Below are positions 49,639 to 61,500 of a stretch of 64,000 nt of DNA, piece after piece. This DNA is from Apostichopus japonicus. Taxonomy: Eukaryota; Echinodermata; Holothuroidea; Aspidochirotida; Stichopodidae. Numbering within the stretch: position 1 is the first letter of the stretch; each line of letters begins with the position of its first letter. Made by a program: the position numbers and the translations under genes. The notes beneath the pieces were generated by a model. The model made no database searches. It had not been told where the DNA came from and saw nothing but the letters and a program-made list of their open reading frames with translations. Location: assembly GCF_037975245.1 (NCBI RefSeq), contig NC_092577.1, positions 10,323,513 through 10,387,512 of the forward strand, read 5' to 3'.

Positions 49639-52600
49639 TTGACTATTTCCTATCTTCAGTTTTCTACCCATATCCTGACCCCCCCCCCCCCCTGCAGTTA
49701 TCATTCTTTAGATTCACTGCAATTGTATACAAATGCAGAGATTATTGCCTAGATCCTCTATTCCCTACCCAGATCCTGACCACCACCACCCCAGACATTA
49801 ATCAATCTCTAGCTATATGTTTATAGCTCCATGATTTAATTGACCAGGGCTGTACAGGCCTACAGTAATCAATATTTAGATTCTCTATAATTGTATACAA
49901 GTCCTATCAAGGTATATATGCAGAGATGTACAGTGAGTGTTAAGTAGGTAATATTAGTGTTTGAGTCATTGCCTTAATTTTGGTACTGTGAAAGTTCCCA
50001 TATAATGGTCTAGATACATTCATTTGAATAAATTTTCAGGCCCATAAGAATCATTGATTGTTGCCTATCCTAAGTTTCCTACCAACATCATGACCCCCTC
50101 CCTACAGTAATCAAACTCTAGATTCCTTGCAATCGTATACAAGTCCTATAAGTATATATGCAGAGATATACAGTGAGTGTAAAGTAGGTATTATTATTGT
50201 TTGGATCAACGCCTTAATTTTGGTACTATGAAAGTTCCCATATAATGGTCTAGATACATTCATTTGAATAAATTTTCAGGTCCATAAGAATCATTGATTG
50301 TTGCCTATCCTAAGTTTCCTACCAACATCATGACCCCCTCCCTACAGTCATCAAACTCTTGATTCCTTGCAATCGTATACAAGTCCTATAAGTATATATG
50401 CAGAGATATACAGTGAGTGTAAAGTAGGTATTATTATTGTTTGGATCAACGCCTTAATTTTGGTACTATGAAAGTTCCCAAATAATGGTCTAGATACATT
50501 CATTTGAATAAATTTTCAGGCCCATAGGAATCATTGATTGTTGCCTATCCTAAGTGTCCTACCAACATCATGACCCCCTCCCTACAGTAATCAAACTCTA
50601 GATTCCTTGCAATCGTATACAAGTCCTATAAGTATATATGCAGAGATATACAGTGAGTGTAAAGTAGGTATTATTATTGTTTGGATCAACGCCTTAATTT
50701 TGGTACTATGAAAGTTCCCTTGTAATGGTCTAGATACATTCATTTGAATAAATTTTCAGGCCCATAGGAATCATTGACTATTTCCTATCTTCAGTTTTCT
50801 ACCCATATCCTGACCACCCCCCCTGCAGTTATCATTCTTTAGATTCACTGCAATTGTATACAAATGCAGAGATTATTGCCTAGATCCTCTATTCCCTACC
50901 CAGATCCTGACCCCCACCCCCTACAGTAATCAATCTCTAGCTATATGTTTATAGCTCCATGATTTAATTGACCAGGGCTGTACAGGCCTACAGTAATCAA
51001 TATTTAGATTCTCTATAATTGTATACAAGTCCTATCAAGGTATATATGCAGAGATGTACAGTGAGTGTTAAGTAGGTAATATTAGTGTTTGAGCCATTGC
51101 CTTAATTTTGGTACTATGAAAGTTCCCATATAATGGTCTAGATACATTCATTTGAATAAATTTTCAGGCCCATAAGAATCATTGATTGTTGCCTATCCTA
51201 AGTTTCCTACCAACATCATGACCCCCTCCCTACAGTAATCAAACTCTAGATTCCTTGCATTCGTTTACAAGTCCTCTAAGTATATATGCAGAGATATACA
51301 GTGAGTGTAAAGTAGGTATTATTGTTTGGATCAACGCCTTAATTTTGGTACTGTGAAAGTTCCCATATAATGGTCTAGATACATTCATTTGAATAAATTT
51401 TCAGGCCCATAAGAATCATTGATTGTTGCCTATCCTAAGTTTCCTACCAAGATCATGACCCCCTCCCTACAGTAATCAAACTCTAGATTCCTTGCAATCG
51501 TATACAAGTCCTATAAATATATATGCAGAGATATACAGTGAGTGTAAAGTAGGTATTATTATTGTTTGGATCAACGCCTTAATTTTGGTACTATGAAAGT
51601 TCCCATATAATGGTCTAGATACATTCATTTGAATAATTTTTCAGGCCCATAGGAATCATTGACTATTTCCTATCTTCAGTTTTCTACCCATATCCTGACC
51701 ACCCCCCTGCAGTTATCATTCTTTAGATTCACTGCAATTGTATACAAATGCAGAGATTATTGCCTAGATCCTCTATTCCCTACCCAGATCCTGACCCCCA
51801 CCCCAGACAGTAATCAATCTCTAGCTATATGTTTATAGCTCCATGATTTAATTGACCAGGGCTGTACAGGCCTACAGTAATCAATATTTAGATTCTCTAT
51901 AATTGTATACAAGTCCTATCAAGGTATATATGCAGAGATGTACAGTGAGTGTTAAGTAGGTAATATTAGTGTTTGAGCCATTGCCTTAATTTTGGTACTA
52001 TGAAAGTTCCCATATAATGGTCTAGATACATTCATTTGAATAAATTTTCAGGCCCATAAGAATCATTGATTGTTGCCTATCCTAAGTTTCCTACCAACAT
52101 CATGACCCCCTCCCTACAGTAATCAAACTCTAGATTCCTTGCAATCGTATACAAGTCCTATAAGTATATATGCAGAGATATATAGTGAGTGTAAAGTAGG
52201 TATTATTATTGTTTGGATCAACGCCTTAATTTTGGTACTATGAAAGTTCCCATATAATTGTCTAGATACATTCATTTGAATAAATTTTCAGGCCCATAAG
52301 AATCATTGATTGTTGCCTATCCTAAGTTTCCTACCAACATTATGACCCCCTCCCTACAGTAATCAAACTCTAGATTCCTTGCATTCGTTTACAAGTCCTA
52401 TAAGTATATATGCAGAGATATTCAGTGAGTGTAAAGTAGGTATTATTATTGTTTGGATCAACGCCTTAATTTTGGTACTATGAAAGTTCCCATATAATGG
52501 TCTAGATACTTTCATTTGAATAATTTTTCAGGCCCATAGGAATCATTGACTATTTCCTATCTTCAGTTTTCTACCCATATCCTGACCCCCCCCCCCCCCC

Positions 52601-55600
52601 CTGCAGTTATCATTCTTTAGATTCACTGCAATTGTATACAAATGCAGAGATTATTGCCTAGATCCTCTATTCCCTACCCAGATCCTGACCCCCACCACCT
52701 ACAGTAATCAATCTCTAGCTATATGTTTATAGCTCCATGATTTAATTGACCAGGGCTGTACAGGCCTACAGTAATCAATATTTAGATTCTCTATAATTGC
52801 ATACAAGTCCTATCAAGGTATATATGCAGAGATGTACAGTGAGTGTTAAGTAGGTAATATTAGTGTTTGAGTCATTGCCTTAATTTTGGTACTGTGAAAG
52901 TTCCCATATAATGGTCTAGATACATTCATTTGAATAAATTTTCAGGCCCATAAGAATCATTGATTGTTGCCTATCCTAAGTTTCCTACCAACATCATGAC
53001 CCCCTCCCTACAGTAATCAAACTCTAGATTCCTTGCAATCGTATACAAGTCCTATAAGTATATATGCAGAGATATACAGTGAGTGTAAAGTAGGTATTAT
53101 TATTGTTTGGATCAACGCCTTAATTTTGGTACTATGAAAGTTCCCATATAATGGTCTAGATACATTCATTTGAATAAATTTTCAGGTCCATAAGAATCAT
53201 TGATTGTTGCCTATCCTAAGTTTCCTACCAACATCATGACCCCCTCCCTACAGTCATCAAACTCTTGATTCCTTGCAATCGTATACAAGTCCTATAAGTA
53301 TATATGCAGAGATATACAGTGAGTGTAAAGTAGGTATTATTATTGTTTGGATCAACGCCTTAATTTTGGTACTATGAAAGTTCCCATATAATGGTCTAGA
53401 TACATTCATTGGAATAAATTTTCAGGCCCATAGGAATCATTGATTGTTGCCTATCCTAAGTGTCCTACCAACATCATGACCCCCTCCCTACAGTAATCAA
53501 ACTCTAGATTCCTTGCAATCGTATACAAGTCCTATAAGTATATATGCAGAGATATACAGTGAGTGTAAAGTAGGTATTATTATTGTTTGGATCAACGCCT
53601 TAATTTTGGTACTATGAAAGTTCCCTTATAATGGTCTAGATACATTCATTTGAATAAATTTTCAGGCCCATAGGAATCATTGACTATTTCCTATCTTCAG
53701 TTTTCTACCCATATCCTGACCACCCCCCCTGCAGTTATCATTCTTTAGATTCACTGCAATTGTATACAAATGCAGAGATTATTGCCTAGATCCTCTATTC
53801 CCTACCCAGATCCTGACCCCCACCCCCTACAGTAATCAATCTCTAGCTATATGTTTATAGCTCCATGATTTAATTGACCAGGGCTGTACAGGCCTACAGT
53901 AATCAATATTTAGATTCTCTATAATTGTATACAAGTCCTATCAAGGTATATATGCAGAGATGTACAGTGAGTGTTAAGTAGGTAATATTAGTGTTTGAGC
54001 CATTGCCTTAATTTTGGTACTATGAAAGTTCCCATATAATGGTCTAGATACATTCATTTGAATAAATTTTCAGGCCCATAAGAATCATTGATTGTTGCCT
54101 ATCCTAAGTTTCCTACCAAGATCATGACCCCCTCCCTACAGTAATCAAACTCTAGATTCCTTGCATTCGTTTACAAGTCCTCTAAGTATATATGCAGAGA
54201 TATACAGTGAGTGTAAAGTAGGTATTATTGTTTGGATCAACGCCTTAATTTTGGTACTGTGAAAGTTCCCATATAATGGTCTAGATACATTCATTTGAAT
54301 AATTTTTCAGGCCCATAAGAATCATTGATTGTTGCCTATCCTAAGTTTCCTACCAAGATCATGACCCCCTCCCTACAGTAATCAAACTCTAGATTCCTTG
54401 CAATCGTATACAAGTCCTATAAATATATATGCAGAGATATACAGTGAGTGTAAAGTAGGTATTATTATTGTTTGGATCAACGCCTTAATTTTGGTACTAT
54501 GAAAGTTCCCATATAATGGTCTAGATACATTCATTTGAATAATTTTTCAGGCCCATAGGAATCATTGACTATTTCCTATCTTCAGTTTTCTACCCATATC
54601 CTGACCACCCCCCTGCAGTTATCATTCTTTAGATTCACTGCAATTGTATACAAATGCAGAGATTATTGCCTAGATCCTCTATTCCCTTCCCAGATCCTGA
54701 CCCCCACCCCAGACAGTAATCAATCTCTAGCTATATGTTTATAGCTCCATGATTTAATTGACCAGGGCTGTACAGGCCTACAGTAATCAATATTTAGATT
54801 CTCTATAATTGTATACAAGTCCTATCAAGGTATATATGCAGAGATGTACAGTGAGTGTTAAGTAGGTAATATTAGTGTTTGAGCCATTGCCTTAATTTTG
54901 GTACTATGAAAGTTCCCATATAATGGTCTAGATACATTCATTTGAATAAATTTTCAGGCCCATAAGAATCATTGATTGTTGCCTATCCTAAGTTTCCTAC
55001 CAACATCATGACCCCCTCCCTACAGTAATCAAACTCTAGATTCCTTGCAATCATATACAAGTCCTATAAGTATATATGCAGAGATATATAGTGAGTGTAA
55101 AGTAGGTATTATTATTGTTTGGATCAACGCCTTAATTTTGGTACTATGAAAGTTCCCATATAATGGTCTAGATACATTCATTTGAATAAATTTTCAGGCC
55201 CATAAGAATCATTGATTGTTGCCTATCCTAAGTTTCCTACCAACATTATGACACCCTCCCTACAGTAATCAAACTCTAGATTCCTTGCAATCGTATACAA
55301 GTCCTATAAGTATATACGCAGAGATATACAGTGAGTGTAAAGTAGGTATTATTATTGTTTGGATCAACGCCTTAATTTTGGTACTATGAAAGTTCCCATA
55401 TAATGGTCTAGATACATTCATTTGAATAAATTTTCAGGCCCATAAGAATCATTGATTGTTGCCTATCCTAAGTTTCCTACCAACATCATGACCCCCTCCC
55501 TACAGTAATCAAACTCTAGATTCCTTGCAATCGTATACAAGTCCTATAAGTATATATGCAGAGATATACAGTGAGTGTAAAGTAGGTATTATTATTGTTT

Positions 55601-58597
55601 GGATCAACGCCTTAATTTTGGTACTATGAAAGTTCCCATATAATGGTCTAGATACATTCATTTGAATAATTTTTCAGGCCCATAGGAATCATTGACTATT
55701 TCCTATCTTCAGTTTTCTACCCATATCCTGACCACCCCCCCCCCCCTGCAGTTATCATTCTTTAGATTCACTGCAATTGTATACAAATGCAGAGATTATT
55801 GCCTAGATCCTCTATTCCCTACCCAGATCCTGACCCCCACCCCCTACAGTAATCAATCTCTAGCTATATGTTTATAGCTCCATGATTTAATTGACCAGGG
55901 CTGTACAGGCCTACAGTAATCAATATTTAGATTCTCTATAATTGTATACAAGTCCTATCAAGGTATATATGCAGAGATGTACAGTGAGTGTTAAGTAGGT
56001 AATATTAGTGTTTGAGCCATTGCCTTAATTTTGGTACTATGAAAGTTCCCATATAATGGTCTAGATACATTCATTTGAATAAATTTTCAGGCCCATAAGA
56101 ATCATTGATTGTTGCCTATCCTAAGTTTCCTACCAACATCATGACCCCCTCCCTACAGTAATCAAACTCTAGATTCCTTGCATTCGTTTACAAGTCCTCT
56201 AAGTATATATGCAGAGATATACAGTGAGTGTAAAGTAGGTATTATTGTTTGGATCAACGCCTTAATTTTGGTACTATGAAAGTTCCCATATAATGGTCTA
56301 GATACATTCATTTGAATAAATTTTCAGGCCCATAAGAATCATTGATTGTTGCCTATCCTAAGTTTCCTACCAAGATCATGACCCCCTCCTTACAGTAATC
56401 AAACTCTAGATTCCTTGCAATCGTATACAAGTCCTATAAATATATATGCAGAGATATACAGTGAGTGTAAAATAGGTATTATTATTGTTTGGATCAACGC
56501 CTTAATTTTGGTACTATGAAAGTTCCCATATAATGGTCTAGATACATTCATTTGAATAATTTTTCAGGCCCATAGGAATCATTGACTATTTCCTATCTTC
56601 AGTTTTCTACCCATATCCTGACCCCCCCCCCCTGCAGTTATCATTCTTTAGATTCACTGCAATTGTATACAAATGCAGAGATTATTGCCTAGATCCTCTA
56701 TTCCCTACCCAGATCCTGACCCCCACCCCCTACAGTAATCAATCTCTAGCTATATGTTTATAGCTCCATGATTTAATTGACCAGGGCTGTACAGGCCTAC
56801 AGTAATCAATATTTAGATTCTCTATAATTGTATACAAGTCCTATCAAGGTATATATGCAGAGATGTACAGTGAGTGTTAAGTAGGTAATATTAGTGTTTG
56901 AGCCATTGCCTTAATTTTGGTACTATGAAAGTTCCCATATAATGGTCTAGATACATTCATTTGAATAAATTTTCAGGCCCATAAGAATCATTGATTGTTG
57001 CCTATCCTAAGTTTCCTACCAACATCATGACCCCCTCCCTACAGTAATCAAACTCTAGATTCCTTGCAATCATATACAAGTCCTATAAGTATATATGCAG
57101 AGATATATAGTGAGTGTAAAGTAGGTATTATTATTGTTTGGATCAACGCCTTAATTTTGGTACTATGAAAGTTCCCATATAATGGTCTAGATACATTCAT
57201 TTGAATAAATTTTCAGGCCCATAAGAATCATTGATTGTTGCCTATCCTAAGTTTCCTACCAACATTATGACACCCTCCCTACAGTAATCAAACTCTAGAT
57301 TCCTTGCAATCGTATACAAGTCCTATAAGTATATACGCAGAGATATACAGTGAGTGTAAAGTAGGTATTATTATTGTTTGGATCAACGCCTTAATTTTGG
57401 TACTATGAAAGTTCCCATATAATGGTCTAGATACATTCATTTGAATAAATTTTCAGGCCCATAAGAATCATTGATTGTTGCCTATCCTAAGTTTCCTACC
57501 AACATCATGACCCCCTCCCTACAGTAATCAAACTCTAGATTCCTTGCAATCGTATACAAGTCCTATAAGTATATATGCAGAGATATACAGTGAGTGTAAA
57601 GTAGGTATTATTATTGTTTGGATCAACGCCTTAATTTTGGTACTATGAAAGTTCCCATATAATGGTCTAGATACATTCATTTGAATAATTTTTCAGGCCC
57701 ATAGGAATCATTGACTATTTCCTATCTTCAGTTTTCTACCCATATCCTGACCACCCCCCCCCTGCAGTTATCATTCTTTAGATTCACTGCAATTGTATAC
57801 AAATGCAGAGATTATTGCCTAGATCCTCTATTCCCTACCCAGATCCTGACCCCCACCCCCTACAGTAATCAATCTCTAGCTATATGTTTATAGCTCCATG
57901 ATTTAATTGACCAGGGCTGTACAGGCCTACAGTAATCAATATTTAGATTCTCTATAATTGTATACAAGTCCTATCAAGGTATATATGCAGAGATGTACAG
58001 TGAGTGTTAAGTAGGTAATATTAGTGTTTGAGCCATTGCCTTAATTTTGGTACTATGAAAGTTCCCATATAATGGTCTAGATACATTCATTTGAATAAAT
58101 TTTCAGGCCCATAAGAATCATTGATTGTTGCCTATCCTAAGTTTCCTACCAACATCATGACCCCCTCCCTACAGTAATCAAACTCTAGATTCCTTGCATT
58201 CGTTTACAAGTCCTCTAAGTATATATGCAGAGATATACAGTGAGTGTAAAGTAGGTATTATTGTTTGGATCAACGCCTTAATTTTGGTACTATGAAAGTT
58301 CCCATATAATGGTCTAGATACATTCATTTGAATAAATTTTCAGGCCCATAAGAATCATTGATTGTTGCCTATCCTAAGTTTCCTACCAAGATCATGACCC
58401 CCTCCTTACAGTAATCAAACTCTAGATTCCTTGCAATCGTATACAAGTCCTATAAATATATATGCAGAGATATACAGTGAGTGTAAAATAGGTATTATTA
58501 TTGTTTGGATCAACGCCTTAATTTTGGTACTATGAAAGTTCCCATATAATGGTCTAGATACATTCATTTGAATAATTTTTCAGGCCCATAGGAATCA
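49639..58597. repeat. Satellite 2 block 5: L-rich, ~2.9- and ~2.02-kb repeats
   Basis: Intervals read L M M L M L M L M from Y starts 49639, 50774, 51659, 52546, 53680, 54565, 55692, 56582, 57711, 58598. Four of the five L intervals in the window lie here. A 2907-bp segment is duplicated: CAGGTCCATAAG near 50276 and 53184, CAGTCATCAAACTCTTG near 50345 and 53251, and a 3-bp shortened GGTATTATTGTTTGG near 51315 and 54222. A second 2017-bp segment (L+M) is duplicated around 54565-58597. Confidence 0.9.
52589..52604. repeat. Longest C-run of the Y-module microsatellite
   Basis: Every Y module carries a C-run between CCTGA and TGCAG. This copy has 16 C, and the copy after the Y start at 25972 has 7. 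Intermediate lengths occur throughout, and some copies carry an interrupting base (CCCACCCC, CCACCCCC, CCCTAACCCC). Lengths differ by single bases, so the tract behaves as a mononucleotide microsatellite that mutates independently in each unit. Confidence 0.9.
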
Positions 58598-61500
58598 TTG
58601 ACTATTTCCTATCTTCAGTTTTCTACCCATATCCTGACCCCCCCCCCTGCAGTTATCATTCTTTAGATTCACTGCAATTGTATACAAATGCAGAGATTAT
58701 TGCCTAGATCCTCTATTCCCTACCCAGATCCTGACCCCCACCCCCTACAGTAATCAATCTCTAGCTATATGTTTATAGCTCCATGATTTAATTGACCAGG
58801 GCTGTACAGGCCTACAGTAATCAATATTTAGATTCTCTATAATTGTATACAAGTCCTATCAAGGTATATATGCAGAGATGTACAGTGAGTGTTAAGTAGG
58901 TAATATTAGTGTTTGAGCCATTGCCTTAATTTTGGTACTATGAAAGTTCCCATATAATGGTCTAGATACATTCATTTGAATAAATTTTCAGGCCCATAAG
59001 AATCATTGATTGTTGCCTATCCTAAGTTTCCTACCAACATCATGACCCCCTCCCTACAGTAATCAAACTCTAGATTCCTTGCATTCGTTTACAAGTCCTA
59101 TAAGTGTATATGCAGAGATATACAGTGAGTGTAAAGTAGGTATTATTATTGTTTGGATCAACGCCTTAATTTTGGTACTATGAAAGTTCCCATATAATGG
59201 TCTAGATACATTCATTTGAATAATTTTTCAGGCCCATAGGAATCATTGACTATTTCCTATCTTCAGTTTTCTACCCATATCCTGACCCCCCCCCCTGCAG
59301 TTATCATTCTTTAGATTCACTGCAATTGTATACAAATGCAGAGATTATTGCCTAGATCCTCTATTCCCTACCCAGATCCTGACCCCCACCCCCTACAGTA
59401 ATCAATCTCTAGCTATATGTTTATATCTCCATGATTTAATTGACCAGGGCTGTACAGGCCTACAGTAATCAATATTTAGAATCTCTATAATTGTATACAA
59501 GTCCTATCAAGGTATATATGCAGAGATGTACAGTGAGTGTTAAGTGGGTAATATTAGTGTTTGAGCCATTGCCTTAATTTTGGTACTATGAAAGTTCCCA
59601 TATAATGGTCTAGATACATTCATTTGAATAAATTTTCAGGCCCATAAGAATCATTGATTGTTGCCTATCCTAAGTTTCCTACCAACATCATGACCCCCTC
59701 CCTACAGTAATCAAACTCTAGATTCCTTGCAATCGTATACAAGTCCTATAAGTGTATATGCAGAGATATACAGTGAGTGTAAAGTAGGTATTATTATTGT
59801 TTGGATCAACGCCTTAATTTTGGTACTATGAAAGTTCCCATATAATGGTCTAGATACATTCATTTGAATAATTTTTCAGGCCCATAGGAATCATTGACTA
59901 TTCCTGTCTTCAGTTTTCTATCCATATCCTGACCCCCCCCCCCCTGCAGTTATAATTCTTTAGATTCACTGCAATTGTATACTAATGCAGAGATTATTGC
60001 CTAGATCCTCTATTCCCTACCCAGATCCTGACCCCCACCACCTACAGTAATCAATCTCTAGCTATATGTTTATAGCTCCATGATTTAATTGACCAGGGCT
60101 GTACAGGCCTACAGTAATCAATATTTAGATTCTCTATAATTGTATACAAGTCCTATCAAGGTATATATGCAGAGATGTACAGTGAGTGTTAAGTAGGTAA
60201 TATTAGTGTTTGAGCCATTGCCTTAATTTTGGTACTATGAAAGTTCCCATATAATGGTCTAGATACATTCATTTGAATAAATTTTCAGGCCCATAAGAAT
60301 CATTGATTGTTGCCTATCCTAAGTTTCCTACCAACATCATGACCCCCTCCCTACAGTAATCAAACTCTAGATTCCTTGCAATCATATACAAGTCCTATAA
60401 GTGTATATGCAGAGATATACAGTGAGTGTAAAGTAGGTATTATTATTGTTTGGATCAACGCCTTAATTTTGGTACTATGAAAGTTCCCATATAATGGTCT
60501 AGATACATTCATTTGAATAATTTTTCAGGCCCATAGGAATCATTGACTATTTCCTATCTTCAGTTTTCTACCCATATCCTGACCCCCCCCCCCTGCAGTT
60601 ATCATTCTTTAGATTCACTGCAATTGTATACAAATGCAGAGATCATTGCCTAGATCCTCTATTCCCTACCCAGATCCTGACCCCCACCCCAGACAGTAAT
60701 CAATCTCTAGATATATGTTTATAGCTCCATGATTTAATTGACCAGGGCTGTACAGGCCTACAGTAATCAATATTTAGATTCTCTATAATTGTATACAAGT
60801 CCTATCAAGGTATATATGCAGAGATGTACAGTGAGTGTTAAGTAGGTAATATTAGTGTTTGAGCCATTGCCTTAATTTTGGTACTATGAAAGTTCCCATA
60901 TAATGGTCTAGATACATTCATTTGAATAAATTTTCAGGCCCATAAGAATCATTGATTGTTGCCTATTCTAAGTTTCCTACCAACATCATGACCCCCTCCC
61001 TACAGTAATCAAACTCTTGATTCCTTGCAATCGTATACAAGTCCTATAAGTATATATGCAGAGATATACAGTGAGTGTAAAGTAGGTATTATTATTGTTT
61101 GGATCAACGCCTTAATTTTGGTACTATGAAAGTTCCCATATAATGGTCTAGATACATTCATTTGAATAATTTTTCAGGCCCATAGGAATCATTGACTATT
61201 TCCTATCTTCAGTTGTCTACCCATATCCTGACCCCCCCCCCCTGCAGTTATCATTCTTTAGATTCACTGCAATTGTATACAAATGCAGAGATTATTGCCT
61301 AGATCCTCTATTCCCTACCCAGATCCTGACCCCCACCCCCTGCAGTAATCAATCTCTAGATATATGTTTATAGCTCCATGATTTAATTGACCAGGGCTGT
61401 ACAGGCCTACAGTAATCAATATTTAGATTCTCTATAATTGTATACAAGTCCTATCAAGGTATATATGCAGAGATGTACAGTGAGTGTTAAGTAGGTAATA

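Noticed and set aside
13702-57893. Recurrent 60-61-residue frames in the large array
   Set aside because: They begin at TTG rather than ATG, lie wholly within Y modules, and cross a C-run that changes by single bases, so most copies lose the frame. They are repeat by-products, not a gene family.
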